Part shown: in pieces, positions 10,809-24,500 of the stretch
Layout: each line of letters begins with the position of its first letter
How positions within the stretch are numbered: position 1 is the first letter of the stretch
Source: Coffea arabica
Lineage: Eukaryota > Streptophyta > Magnoliopsida > Gentianales > Rubiaceae
Reading direction: 5' to 3'
DNA: 64,000 bases
NCBI RefSeq assembly: GCF_036785885.1
Contig: NC_092314.1
Location: forward strand, 16,017,638-16,081,637
The notes under the pieces: model-generated
Seen by the model: the letters and a program-made list of their open reading frames with translations, nothing else
Databases searched by the model: none
What the model was told of the DNA's origin: nothing
Made by a program: the position numbers and the translations under genes

Positions 10809-12390
10809 AACTAATAAAGCCAGCTTCAACCAAGGCTATTTTGAAGTGTGAAACACAAATAAGAGCCCGATTAGTCATCATGTAATATGAACTCCATGTA
10901 TTTGAAGTATGTGAAGTTTTTTCTTTTCTTTTCTTTTTTTTGGATGTGATGGCCCAAAAATTAGTAACGTGTTATTATTTCAAATTGAGAACAAAACCAA
11001 GGTTATTTTTTGGTTGGTTTATAAGTCAGCTGATCATTATCAAATTGCTTTGTTCGCTTCCCCTTTGTACCCTTTAACTGTGGCCCTGCTCCTATTTGCG
11101 TTCTTAAACTTCAAAGTGGGACACTTCATTAACTCCCTTAATTACAAAATCTATGCCACTTAACTACAATATTTGATGGAATGTAAAAAAGAAAACTAAC
11201 AAATAAGTTGCCACATTTTGTTTACTAATTATGATAACCAAAATAATCTAAATTTACTGAGGACATAATTGTAAATTCATGAGACCAAAAAGGAAAAGGA
11301 ATAGAAAAAAGCCACTTAATTCTTCAAAAAAGATAAGTTTTTTTCCCCTTTTTCTTTGCTGTTTCTTCTTCTTCCTCCTCCTCCTTTCATTTTCTTCGTC
11401 TTCCTTCATTTTCTCTCTCAAACTCAAAAGAAAGATGCAGACTCCAATCTCCAAACTCTTAGATTGAATGACGAACCCACTTTAAAAAATCTGGCTATAC
11501 CATCTTATCAGCTTCATTTTCCAATCTCTAAAAGGTAACATAAAATTTCTTATCTCTAGGAATTGAAGACATAAGTGGTGTCTTGCCAGCCATAATAGAC
11601 CGAGACTTTAAGGGGGTGTTTTATACTTTTTAATACAATTATTGAAGTCTGATTTGCTGAAGAGCTTCTTGAGATCCGACCTGACAAGATGAAATATTGC
11701 TCTGGTTCAATTCACAAAGATGAAGCCGGTTTGACGAGGCAACAACAAGCACTGGAATTGCCAATTCCAGCCATATTACTAGAATTGGTTAATGAAAAAA
11801 AATCATGGATTTCTGAAAGCTAAAACCAAGGAGACCAAAGTGATTTTATTCTCTAATCAGCAGATTTTATTCACATGACACCCTTTCTACATCAATTTTG
11901 ACAGCCATATTCAGTGTTGTATCCTTGTTTTGGTTAAGACTATTTTTAATTGAGAGTTACTAGGTTGAAGAGGTGTTTAACTTATAACTGAAGGTCCCAA
12001 GGGGAAGAACAGGTGCTGGTTGATTTGAAGGTGGGGATGGGAGGAGCTGGGTTGTAATGGTCGGCAATGCAGTGGGTGGCATCAAAGTAGTTTGTCTTTG
12101 ATTTTCTTGTGGGTGCTATTTGCGACAAAATAATTTCTTGGGTTTAGTATTCAGTGATGGAGAAACCTGCATATGCATTCTAGTGTTAGATTAATTGATT
12201 GAAGCTATTGGTCATGGTGGTAGATCTGGGTTTTGAGAAGAGGAAGAAAAGGAAAGGAAAAAATGGAGAAGGAAGAAAGGGAAAGAAAAAAAAAGTAAAT
12301 AGAAAAGGATTATTATCATTTTACCTTCTTAATATTTGGTATCAGTTTCCCTGAACGTTTTTTTTTTTATCATTTTATCCCCAAGACTAA
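10809..12390 (+). other. Intergenic; pyrimidine- and purine-rich low complexity
   Basis: Holds the 3' flank of the glycine-rich protein gene, a T/C-rich block (about 11338-11420), and purine-rich DNA at 12235-12310. An open stretch at about 11655-11823 (KYCSGSIHKDEAGLTRQQQ) has no start, splice or family support. No gene is called. Confidence 0.4.
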
Positions 12391-13021
12391 GGGTTTGTTT
12401 GATAACATAAAAAAGTGTTGAATCTGAATTTTTTCAGACATTCAATTGTTTTGAGTGTTTGATAAATGAAAATTCATTTGCTGAACTTGTTAAGTAGTGC
12501 TGAACTTGTGTGTATTTTTTTCAGCACAAGAATCCTAACTGAATGCTTAATTTTGATAGGAATCAATAGAATTACTTCAATTACCTTATATTATCTACCA
12601 AATCTACCCTTATTTGTTAATTATGTTCAAAATTTTTATCTAATTAAACAATCTAATACTCTCTATCTAATGATTTTCTATTTCTTTTTTCTCTCTTTTG
12701 AATAATTTTCACGTCTTCTCCATACTCCTCATATGATATATTTCATCTTTTATATTAATTTGATTTAAAAATAAATATTGTCATTTTCATACCTAACATT
12801 TTTAGCTAATTAAATCATAGGTTCTATTTCTTTTTTGGATGAAAAGAGATAAGGGCAAATTTGTCAAATTTAACTTATTAAGCATTCAGTTATAAATGTT
12901 TATCAAACAGTATAAATAGATTTAACATTAAAATTCCGACATTCATATATTTCTTTTCAGTATTTAAAATTCAGCAAATTAATTGTTTCAGTATTCAGAT
13001 TCAGTTTTATCAAACGGAACC
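12391..13021 (+). mobile_element. Tourist/Harbinger-like MITE, copy 1 of a tandem pair
   Basis: It starts GGGTTTGTTTGATAACAT and ends TTTTATCAAACGGAACC, giving an imperfect terminal inverted repeat around GTTTGATAA. TAA lies on each side (12388-12390 and 13022-13024), matching the 3-bp target preference of PIF/Harbinger elements. The interior is AT-rich with no transposase. The next copy begins directly after the shared TAA. Confidence 0.6.
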
Positions 13022-13024
13022 TAA

Positions 13025-13661
13025 GGGTCTGTTTGATAACATAAAAAAGTGTTGAATCTGAATTTTTCAGACATTCAGATGTTTTGAGTGTTTGATAAAT
13101 GAAAATCTATTTGCTGAACTTGTTAAGCAGTGCTGAACTTGTGTGTATTTTTTTCAGCATAGGAATCCTAACTGAATGCTTAATTCTGATAAGAATCAAT
13201 AGAATTATAGAATTACTTCAACTACCTTATCTTATTTACCAAATCTACCCTTGTTTGTTAATTATGTTCAAAATTCTTATCTAATTAAACAACCTAATAT
13301 TCTCTATCTAACGATTTTTAGTTTCTCTTTTCTCCCTTTTTAATGACTTTCACATCTTCTCCATACTACTCATATAATATATTTCATCTTTTATATTAAT
13401 TTGATTTAAAAATAAATATTGTCATTTCCATTCCTAACAAATTTAAACTAATTAAATCATAAATTCTATTTCTTTTTTGAATGAAAGGATATAAGGGCAA
13501 AATTGTCAAATTAAACTTATTAAGCATTCAGCTATAAATATTTATCAAACAGTATAAATAGGTTTAGCATTAAAATTCAGACATTCATATATTTTTTCAG
13601 TGCTTAAAATTCAGCAAATTAATTGTTTCACTATTTAGATTCAGTTTTATCAAATGGAATC
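13025..13661 (+). mobile_element. Tourist/Harbinger-like MITE, copy 2 of a tandem pair
   Basis: Nearly collinear with copy 1 over its whole length (GGGTCTGTTTGATAACATAA to TTTTATCAAATGGAATC), with small indels. TAA at 13662-13664 closes the pair. The ORF at 13099-13284 is the counterpart of one in copy 1 and reflects shared repeat sequence, not a gene. Confidence 0.6.
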
Positions 13662-13699
13662 TAAGTGTCAAACTCAACAGAGTTTATTAATTCAAGTGA

Positions 13700-14612
13700 T
13701 AAGACATGCTTACCCTTTAAATTTATTATCACTTTATCTCATAAACTATAACCTTATTATTAATTTATCTCATAGAGTTATTTTTAGACAATTTATCCCA
13801 CCATTAAATCAACTTAACAAGTTAAAAAACTTATGAAAATAGTATCGTTTATTTTGTATAATAAAAATAACAAAAAAATTTAGAGTGGCTCTTCTTCTTT
13901 TTAGTGTCAAGAAAAAAAGTCAAAAATTAATCTCTTTCCTTTTGACAATCTTATTAATATTAAAAAAATAGAAAAATAGGGGAGCAAGAGAGAGAGAGAG
14001 CGCTCAATTTTTTTTTCAATACAAATAAGAAAGAATTCAATATTTTTATTATGTTAAAATTATTTCACTTTTCTGTTTACTACTAAATTCCAATCCAAAT
14101 CTTGAGGACATTAAACTAATACAATAATATTAGATTCTTTCTTATTTTTTCTTTGTAAAATCAAATTTTCTGTCTCCTTCTATCCTATCTCCTTTTTCTT
14201 TCCATAGTATTAATAAGTGCGAAAAAAGAAATTCGAGAAAATCTTTTATTTTTCTGTTTTTGGAATCTTAGAATGAAAAAAGGAAGAATAATTATTCCAA
14301 CTTTTTTATTTTAATTATATATATAAGGTAAATACATTTAAAAAATTTTTAATATACTTTTTAGATTAACGACAGGGTAAAATATCTAGAAAATGATGTT
14401 AGAGAATAAAGTGATTATATCAGTATAATTTAAAAGGATAAAGTGATAATAATAATCAAGTAATGCTATAAAATAAAAGGGTATTTTTGTTAAAAATTTA
14501 TTAACATGCTGAGTTGAATTACCTATGAGGTGAAATGACTGAAAGATAATATCAGGGGTAAATTGATAGTAATGTTATAGTTTAAAGGGTTAAGATGATA
14601 ATAACCCAATAG
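13700..14612. mobile_element. Degenerate foldback element
   Basis: The left part (CCCTTTAAATTTATTATCAC, then CTCATAAACTATAACCTTAT) pairs with the right part (GTAATGTTATAGTTTAAAGG, then GATGATAATAACCC) as a long imperfect inverted repeat. A second internal arm lies near 14430-14450 (TTAAAAGGATAAAGTGATAA). No clear target duplication. Limits are approximate. Confidence 0.4.
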
Positions 14613-14699
14613 AAAATGTTACTTAATTTCAAAAATTTTAAGGGAATATTCTTTGGAATCTCTAAATTTACATTTATGTCCCCAATAAATTTGATTTTT

Positions 14700-15172
14700 T
14701 AGAGTTAAATACCAAAAACCCTCATGTGGTTTGACTAATGTTCACTTTACCTCCTCATGATTTGGAAATCTACAATTTAACTCCCTGTCATTTCAACTAA
14801 AGTGAATGTCTAATAGAAAACATCTACAATAACGGTATTTCTGTTAGACTTTCACTTTGAGTGAAACGACAGGGAGTTAAATTGTAGGTTTCCAAACTAT
14901 AGGGAGGTAAAGTGTACATTTGGCAAACCACATGGGGGTTTTTGGTATTTTACCCATTCTCAAATGCATGAAACATTCTTCCAAGGGTTTGACTTGTAGA
15001 GGGGCAATTTTGACATTTTTCTTTCAGACGTTAGTTTAGATGTTTTCCGTCAGACTTTTATTTTAGTTGAAATGACGGGGAGTCAAATTATAGGTTTCCA
15101 AACCATAAAAAGGTAAAGTGAACATTAGTCAAATCACAGGGGGGGTTTTTGGAATTTAACCCATTTTTTTAA
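14700..15172. mobile_element. Foldback MITE plus a second half copy
   Basis: The text AAATACCAAAAACCCTCATG near 14706 is mirrored by CATGGGGGTTTTTGGTATTT near 14930, enclosing mirrored blocks (CTACAATTTAACTCCCTGTC against GACAGGGAGTTAAATTGTAG). The element is therefore almost fully palindromic. From about 15010 to 15172 a further right-half copy follows (GACGGGGAGTCAAATTATAG, then GGGGGGGTTTTTGGAATTTA). No coding. Confidence 0.6.
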
Positions 15173-15403
15173 GTTACAATTGCAAGTTAACGGAATATGC
15201 CAATTATTTTGTTGGTTTTGTATATTCCCTCCAGGATTCTACTCAACGGCCTTAATTGTTTTGATCGACTAAGAGTCTCCCCCATGTTTTGTACTGTCCA
15301 CTCTTTATATTGACTCAATAGTCCGTTAATATTATAGGCTTTTTCTATCAAAAAAATTTGATTTTTGTCCATATTATATTGATTTATTGATCAAAACAAG
15401 GAC

Positions 15404-15404
<1 letters not shown>

Positions 15405-15448
<44 letters not shown>
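15405..15448. repeat. (AC)17 followed by (AT)5 microsatellite
   Basis: Uninterrupted AC dinucleotides from 15405 to 15438 pass directly into ATATATATAT. Confidence 0.95.
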
Positions 15449-15689
15449 GTACACACGCACATAAGTTATTACATAAACATGAGGGAGACAAATTGAGTGG
15501 TACGGAAAAAGTGTAAGTAAAAAGTCCCGAGTTCGAGTTCTCTTATCTATACTGAAAAAATGTTAAAAAAGGTTATTCTATATACATGAGGACACGCAAC
15601 AACATCAAAAACTTAATGATAATACTACTATTAGATATATAAGGATCAAATAAAAATGATTTTGTCATATGGCAGTTGCTTGTTTTCAA

Positions 15690-15922
15690 TCGAATTCAAG
15701 GTTGTGCCCTTGTTGGCAAAGGTGCAAAGGACTTACAGGTCAAGATGGGGGCCAATCCCAGTTCATAATGTATAAGGTTGTTTTGCCTCGTCTCTTTCTT
15801 ATCAGGATGTACCAACGTGGAGAAGGGGTGGCAAGTGGGATGACTTACCCCTAAGATTTTTCAATTCCTATTTCCTGACATTGGAATTAGGAGAAAATAA
15901 TGAATCTAATCAAGACAAATAT
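15690..15922 (+). repeat. Local repeat R1d, left part, split by a solo LTR
   Basis: It carries GTTGGCAAAGGTGCAAAGGA, TCTTTCTTATCAGGATGTAC and GACTTACCCCTAAGATTTTT, matching R1a. It stops inside the word ACAAATAT and resumes at 19622 with AATATCATAATGTTCAAG, exactly where R1a reads ACAAATACCATAATGTTC. Confidence 0.7.
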
Positions 15923-18900
15923 TGCAATGCCGCCACCTCTCCCTAGGGCGAACCCTAAGGCATCAGCGGGACTCCTGCCCAACTCTCTTCAGGACTCACA
16001 CATTTGTTCAAACTTAATATAGAGCCACAAAACATCCAACGACTAAATAAGAAGTACTTCGAATATACAAGTCTCAACTTTTAAGGTAAAAGTTATCATT
16101 ACAATCCATCAACCAGAAGTAACAAAATTATACTTTAAGCATCTCCAAAAGTTCATACAAAAAAATACTAGCTTCCACCAAATCACTAGTCTAGGCCCTT
16201 CAATCCACCTCCAAAGCCTGTTAAGGAAACAAACTTAATGGGATGAGCGAATGCTCAGTAAGGCCAAAAAAACAAACAAGCAAGCATATAACACCAATCA
16301 ATCAAATAACGTGTTTAATAGCAACTTTAAACATGACAATTCATTCAAGTGCGCAAATAGGAATTTAACACACAAGGAGGATACAAGAGCTCTCAGGAGC
16401 TATTTCCACATTCCGATCAAGTTGAGCCATTTGGGGTTGACCCTCCGTCACCCAAATAGTAACACGACCGTAGTGCTCCACTTACATCCTCCATCCACCT
16501 AACACCCACTCGGATCCGGAACCAAACATGTAAGGGGTGAGGATACTATTCGAGTATGCCTAGCAAGATCTCTCCAATAGATCAAACTATAATATTTCCC
16601 AAGGTTCACCAAACTCCTCGATCAAGCTCTTGCCGGCTCGAGTTACAAGGTTAGCCGATGGGTTGGGGCGTTCCCACACGTGTATTTGGTCAACATGCTC
16701 CAATCGACTTTGAGTCGATCATAGCACTGAGTCGGAGTGAGCAGTGCCTCCTACCCAAAAAGGGGCGTGATACTTCTAGTTGCTCAGTGCTCACGACTTA
16801 AAACATGTTCATATACAAGTATAAGTCATATATATATTCATATAACAAGTATCAGGTAATTGGAAGAGAAAGAGAGATGATGAGAGCGATAAAGTACACC
16901 GTTGCATCGGTAAGTTCATGTATCATGTATAGCACTTGGACAAATAACATTTCAATCACATAAATATTTAACATGCACTTGACACTCACCACAAGTCAAG
17001 GGCAAAACAAAAGTGAAGCGAGTAGTCAGACAAGCTCTTCAACGTCCTCGTGACCACCTGAGACATGTACAATCACAATTACCTAGGTGCTTGATCAAGG
17101 TTAATAAGAAAGACATTTTCTCGCTACCCACTCTCAAGGTCACAAGTTCGAGCTAAGTTAAAGAAACTTTTCTCACTAAAACATTGGAATAATGCTAAAA
17201 GAGAGCTTGAAGGTTGTTTTTTATTCAAGTCGTGGCAAGTAAATCTCAATCCAAGAGAAAGTACCATTTTCACTTTCGACACGAAAATCGAGAAAAAACG
17301 GGTAGATGGTTTTCCTCTCCCAAAAGTTCAAATCTCACGTCTAAACTTTAGAATATAAAGAGCGTTCATATTTTTCCAAACTAATGGAGTCAAACATATT
17401 TAAAACTCCACTTATTTTCATAGTAAAAGTCAAAGCTAAGGTTCCAAGGTTCAAGTATAAAACTAGTGCAATTCACCAAGAACTACTCTAGTCAAAACAG
17501 TTCCTTTTTGGAGTTCAGACTCACGGAAATCGAGGCCATAAAAAAAGGGGTTGAAGTCCCTAATTCGGGTATGAAGAGAAGTACCATTAACCAAGGGAGT
17601 TATATGACCAAGAAAACGCATCAAGAGTGGTTTAACCTTCAAAAACCAAGATTTAAAATGAAAGTTTAAAGTTTCAAAGGAACCGTGTATTCAACCATGA
17701 AATTACACTTAAAACAGTCCAACTATGCAAAGGAAGATGGAAAGCCCTTAAAAGGAATATTTGTTTGAAAACAAAAATTTTCCAGGTTGGTACGACCCTA
17801 CTTGGAAAAATCGTATCTCGAGCTCCGTAAGTCCAAAAATTGGAAACTTTACACCGTTGGAAATTAGACTCGAAGAACTAAAACTTTATAGAAGACACTT
17901 TTCTCAGACTGCAATTCGAAATCATTCAAAGTTTAGCTCAAAGTCACTGTACTAGACAGGACAGAGCAAAACAGGCTTGCAAATTCAGTGAAGTTTGGAA
18001 ATTTGGAAAAATTCATAGAAATGGAATCAGTCTTTGAAATCCATACCACAATTAAAATTCCTAACCTAGTTTCAAATGCAACAAATGGAACTCGATTCGG
18101 ACCTTTCTACATGAAGATACAACCGTTCTAAGAAAACTGAAGTTTGGAACCTGTTTTACAAAATTCCAGTTCTGACGTACTAGACAGAGTTTCAAAATCT
18201 GATTATAACTAGAGCTACACAACTCAAAATTTAGTGTGGTTTGTGGCGTTAAAAACTAAATTCAAAATGCTACAATTCACTAGAAGGAACTATCATAAAA
18301 TTCGTTTTGCAATATAGACAAAATTGAGCTACAACTGCAGCTAGAACTGTTTCTCGGATGCAAGCAGAGAGGAATTTCAGTCATCTTTGCCGGCTCACTA
18401 CGGCTCATAGGAAACTTAGGAGGTGCATTTTATACCGACAGAAAGCTCTTGAAGTCTAGTGTCGGATGCCACAAACAGTACTCGATTTCAACTCCCAGAC
18501 AGAAAGTTATGACCTAAAACGTGGACACTGGTTGGGGTTTCCTGCTCAGAAAATTTCCAGAATTCAACCTCACTTTAACCATACTTAAACACAACCAAAT
18601 GGAAAGCTTTTTGGAAGGTATTCATACACATAACCACCAACATGTATCAAGCATTATTGCACTAAAATAGCATCAAAATTTCGAAATTAACAAGAGAGGA
18701 ACAACCAGAAATTTTCGGCCAGCATACAACTTTCATTCCTCTAGCTTTCTTTTCAACTTTGCAACTAGAACTAAACCATATCTCATCAAAGCAAGTAACA
18801 AACAAGCAATTAAACACACAAAATCCTCAAGGCCTCTACCTATCAAGCCACCTCAAGTCCACTACCTAATGTCAAGGTTCTTGTGAACCTATCAACAACC

Positions 18901-19621
18901 TAACAACTATCTTGCTATCACTAACTAACTACTAACTTACTACTATGAATTGAAGAGGAAAAGTTGAGGGTTTCTTGGATGATTACCTTGCTGCCAATAA
19001 GAAGACTAAACACTAGGATTTGAGCTTCTAAATCACCAAGTTTCTTCCTTAATCAAGTCCTCTTCCAAGCTTGTATGAAGAACCAAGAGATGGAGAAATT
19101 TTGGATAGCTTTTGTGGGGCAAAATGGAAGACAAAGCTGAAATTTTTGAGGGGAAATGAGGGAGGGAAGGTTCGGCCAAGGAGTAGAGAAGAAGGAAGAG
19201 TTTTGGTTGGTAGGTGGTGATGTGATGTTGTGTAAGAAGGATTTGGCATAAAGGTATCTTGGTGCACAAAAGTCAACATCCGATTAGTGAGCAATTAGTG
19301 CTCCTAATTGAGCTTAACTTAACTCACTCACATTTAATCTCTCAATTAACTTTTCTTGATCTACTATTGATCATTCTTAATTCTCCAAGATTATTGTACT
19401 CTCAGACCGAATTTACCTCGAAAAACGTGCATGCACTATTTCTTGCTAAATGAGCCGCAGAAAAATTAAATTCGCTAACGAAACGTTTTGAGACATTATT
19501 CCATGCAAATGGATTTAAAATGAATGAAATAAATTATTCGGAGTAAACGGGTGAATAAATAATTCAATAAGCCAGTAAAATGAAATAAAAGTAAGAAAAA
19601 TTAAAAATTTGGGTCCTCACA
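15923..19621 (-). mobile_element. Solo Ty3/gypsy LTR (Tekay/Del-like), 3.7 kb, with target duplication
   Basis: The element is bounded by TG and CA (TGCAATGCC at 15923 and TCCTCACA ending at 19621) and by a perfect 5-bp target duplication AATAT at 15918-15922 and 19622-19626. On the minus strand it begins TGTGAGGACCCAAATTTTTA, like Tekay LTRs. No primer binding site, polypurine tract or protein domain occurs within it, so the whole 3699 bp is a single LTR left after recombination between the two LTRs. It sits inside repeat R1d; R1a shows the uninterrupted sequence. The ORFs within do not resemble any element protein. Confidence 0.72.
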
Positions 19622-19876
19622 AATATCATAATGTTCAAGTTTATTTTTTTATTTTTAAAGAATTTGGGGTGCTTAACATTGAATTGTTTATTTATAGAGC
19701 TATACTTAAACGGGTTTTAATCTAATGAAACTAAAGTTGAAGTCGAATAAGTTAAACTTTGATACTTGTAAATTTCACATTTATGCTAATAGAACCATGT
19801 TCGAGTTGGGTTTGACAATTTGGCGAATACAAAATGTTATTTAAATTTGTTTTGAGTGGTTGGTGAAACTAAGCTC
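19622..19876 (+). repeat. Local repeat R1d, right part
   Basis: It continues R1 after the solo LTR (CATAATGTTCAAGTTTATTT to GTGGTTGGTGAAACTAAGCTC) and then breaks abruptly into gypsy-derived DNA. About 400 bases of R1/U2 junction, present in units 1 and 2, are missing here. Confidence 0.65.
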
Positions 19877-21561
19877 TTGACGTGGAGGAGGATATTTCTA
19901 TACCATTATCTTTGGTAAAGGATTTTTAGCCACAAGAGGGGCTGATATAGACTTATTAGAAGGGAAATTGACTTTAAGGGTTGGTAAGAAAAAAATAAAA
20001 ATTTAATATTTTTGAATCCTTATATTACCTTTCTTATGAATCTTGTTCATATCTTAATACATTGACGATTTATCCGGTGAGAAGCACGTTACAAAGCAAG
20101 GTTTGGAGTTGATGCTCGGACTAAATCATCGCAAGTATTCCTCTTGGATGGTTCGAAAACGAGTTTTTGATGATCAATGTTATGGAATATCTCATGCGCA
20201 TGCATCAAATGGAGTGGAATCATCTAAGCCATTTCATCCACCATAATCGCATTTGCCCTGTCTGGCTAAAGACATAAAACTTAGCGCTTCGCGAGAGGCA
20301 ACCTGACTTCTTTCTAATTTTATTTAATATTTTTCTTTTGTTTGGGATTAATGGTGGTTTTTATTTCCTTACAATATTATTGCTTTCGAGATTGGGTTAT
20401 TTGGTGGTGTATTTAACTCCTATCTGTAGTGTTTTCTTGTCTTTTTATAGGTTGGTAGGATGGCTTCCTGAGCTTGACCATTGGATGCTAACGGCAACTT
20501 CTCTCACCTCACTTGGATTTTAAAATTCATTTGTTATCAGGGGAGTTTCACTTTCATCTCCTTTTCTTGTTATTATTTCTTTATTTTATCCCCAACATTG
20601 AGGACATTGTTGTCTTAAGTGTGGGGGAGGGATGAATGAGTGAAGTGAAATTTTTTGTTAAAATTTTCAAATTTTTGTTCTTATTGTTGATTTTCTAATA
20701 AGCAATGGCTTATATTTCAAGATTTGTTATTATTAAAGTTTATTTGTATGCATATGTTAAGTGTTAAATGGTGTTGCTTTAGAGTGGTTCTTTGGTGAAT
20801 ATTTGATATGTTGAGACTTTTTCAATTCTAGCTAACTTTTCTAAGAATTACAAATATTTTTCTAGCATTTTTCTTGTGAATTTGACATAATTATTAATCT
20901 TAATTCTCTATATTATTGAGATGTGAAGCAGGCTTTTATATTCTTATTTGTGCTTATATGTTAATTTTATTAATTTAACTATACTCCGCTAGTTGTTGTT
21001 ACCTAATAATCAGGGGTCTTCACCTAAAAGTATTGACTTTCGTGTTTAAAAGTGACGATAGTTATGAGTATGTGATTTTTTAGCAGTGTAAGTTGAGTAA
21101 TCGAGTTCTTTCATTTGGGAGATGTTTGAGTTCGCGTCGGCTTAAACGACTAAGAATTAAGTGTATTCCTCTTGTTAAAATGTGAAAAAGCTTAAGTATG
21201 GGGGAATTTGAAGAAAAAGAAAGAGAAAAATAAAGAAAAAAGAAACAAATATATGTGGATTATAATAATAATCTATAGCTCAATATGGCTATATGCTTGA
21301 AATTTTGCTTAAAAGGTGGGTCATTTGCAAGGAAATGCTAGTTAAATATTTTATATTCCTAATTTAGTTAGCCGGAGTTGAAAGAGTCAATGGTGTTCAA
21401 AACTAACCGAAGAAGTATCTCTTTGGTTTTTACTATTAGTACTTGACACTTGTTTAGAATATTTGCTCTAATAATGATAGCCTTGAATATAGACATTGTT
21501 TGTATTTAATAGGTTTTGTTCTTGTGCTTGAGGACAAGCATATACTAAGTGTGGGGAAGTT

Positions 21562-24500
21562 TGATAGGGCGTAAATTGTAGTTCATTTAAGGTAGAAGTT
21601 GCTAGTTAACCATGTTATTTGAGGTTTATCTTGAGTAGAAACTACTTCATTTTGCTCTTATATTGTTCTAATAGGTGAAGAGCTCAGTTTGAGGGAAAAC
21701 AGACTAAAATTGTGGCGTGAAGAAGCAATGAAAGAGGAAAAAGTCAAGAGGAATGGGTTTTGGCAGGATTGATATGTTTGAGTATTTTGATGATAATGTC
21801 AGCTACACAAATCGGATTGAGATGATTCTTGATTAAATTTGAAGCCAAGAGAATGCTCTACAACTTTTGTGAAGATATCAAAATCCAGTTCTCACTTTTT
21901 CATAGTCAAAAGTCCAAATTACTGAAGTATAGTTGCGCTGCAGTGCTCTTCTGACCAGGTCTCAATATTTTAGGCATATCTCAGCGTCCAGACCTTCAAA
22001 TGACTTGATTCTTGTGGCGTTGGAAAGCTTATTCAAGGTCTACAACTTTTATGTTTTGAGCAACAACTGATTCGGCGTCATTGATGGTATTTTTAGGTTT
22101 TAAAAATGATTCATGCGCAGATCAGTATCGATCTGCGGACGGATCCAAGACCAGTGCCGAACATCTCAAACAACTTCGTGCCGGACATATCCAGGTTTTT
22201 TTGTGTTTTGAGGTTGGCCCAATGACCGGTGCTGGACATTGGGCCGGTCTTCATCAAAAAATGTGCGAAAATATGATGTTTTGAGTCCAATAAAGTCTAT
22301 TCCTACCCTATTTAGGATATATCTTCAAGAAACTATAAATAGGGATTCTTTAGATCGTTTTTAGGGGTAGAAAACATTAATCTAGGGTAGTTTAACATCT
22401 TTTCATAATTTATTCTTGAGAGTCAAGATCAAATGGAGACGAATCAACAGAGCGCGCAAGGAGAAGATTGGAGCAAACAACTAAGAAGTTTTCTTACTCT
22501 TGTTTTTATCATTGTAGCAACTCTTTGAATTCGTGATTTTAATTTCTAAATCATATTGAACTAAATTGTTTCTAAGGTTAGGATTTTTATGAAGGAATTT
22601 GATTCATTTTTTTAGTTTAATTTCTTGTCTTTTGTTATGATTTATCTATCTCAATTTTAATTATGTGTTTATATTTGGCCATCATAGACATGCTCTTAGG
22701 TCTTGTGTTGAACTGAGAAGGGATATGCAGCCGTGTATTAGATAGATAAACGTACTTAACCTAATCACGAGAGTAGGTTAGGATTTGCATAGCACACCTA
22801 CATCACCAAAATTCTTAAAGGGTTTAATTGAATACTTGTGATCTTGAGAGAGGCATAGGATTTAATTAGGCACACTTTAGATATATTAAGAGATAATTTA
22901 AAATACAATTGTGTGATGCGTTCATGGTTTATTGAGAAATTAACTAGTTATTGACTCAAATTCTGGATTAAAACCTGAAACCCTAGGCTCGCATCTATTA
23001 TTTTCTCACCACTACTCTATTTGAATTGATTCTTCCTTTATTGCTTAGTTAGAAACTACAACTCTTTGAATTTAAATTTTGTTGGCTCCGTTTGGATTAG
23101 CTGTTTTTTGGTTTGTTTTTCAAAAATACCACTGTAGCATTTTGAATATGAAAAACAAGTCCGTTTGGATTAGTTGTTTTTGGGGTTGTTTTTCAAAAAC
23201 TATATGAAAAACTTTTACTGTAGATTTTTTTGGATTATTTTTAGAGGTATTTTTGAAACACATTTTTGAGTATTTTTAGAATATTATAATTTTTATATTT
23301 TTTATATAAATATACATTTATGCATTTATAATCCATTTATATTTACAAATGTATAGATGTATATTATTATAAATGAATAAATTATAAAAGAATATTATAT
23401 AAATGTATAAATTATAAATTATAAATTTTATATTTTTATATAAATATGCATTTATAATACATTTATAGATATTTATAAATAAATATATTTATATATTCAT
23501 ATAAAAATATATAAATGTATTATATTATATATAATACATAATATAAATATATTTATAAATGTATAAGTGTATATTATTATAAATGTATAAATTATAAATG
23601 AATATTATAAATATATTATAAATTATAAGTGTATATTATTATAAATGTGTAAATTATAAATGAATATTATAAATGTATAAATTAATATATTATAAATATA
23701 TATTAATATTATGTAGAAATGTATTTATATAATTAATATAAATGTATATATGTATTGATATTATGTATAAATGTAAAATTAATATTATGTATATTAATAT
23801 AAATGTATAAATGTATTAATATATATAATACATAATATAAATGTATATTTAAATGTATAAGTGTATATTATTAAAAATGTATAAATTATAAATGAATATT
23901 ATATAAATGTATAAATTAATAAATTATAAATATATATTAATATTATGTAGAAATGTATTAATATAATTAATATAAATGTATACATGTATTAATATTATGT
24001 ATAAATGTAAAATTAATATTATGTATATTAATATAAATGTATAAATATATTATATTATATATTATACATAATATAAATGTATATTATAAATATACATAAA
24101 TATTTATATATTATGTATACATGTACATTTATATAAATGTATAATATATTATACATTATTTTATATATAATTTATATAACATATAATATTTATGTAAATA
24201 TATTATAAATATATAAAAATATATTATAAAAAAATAAAATATTTATAATATGTATGTATAAATATATAATATTAGAAATGTATAATATATATAATATACA
24301 TTATTATTAATATAATTTATGTATAATATACATAATTGAAATATACATATTAATATATATTACAAAACAAAATTTGAATAAATATATTTATAAATTTATA
24401 TATAAATAAATGTATTTATATAAATATATAATATTTATTTCAATTGATATAATATATATAATATTATACATAATTGAAATAAATATATTTATATTAATAT

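Noticed and set aside
15470..15600. SINE-like box B (GAGTTCGAGTTCTC)
   Set aside because: No tail, no target duplication and no second copy in the window, so not called.
16251..17955. ORFs of 60-83 codons inside the solo LTR
   Set aside because: They do not resemble Gag, Pol or host proteins and are not in element order; the segment is an LTR.
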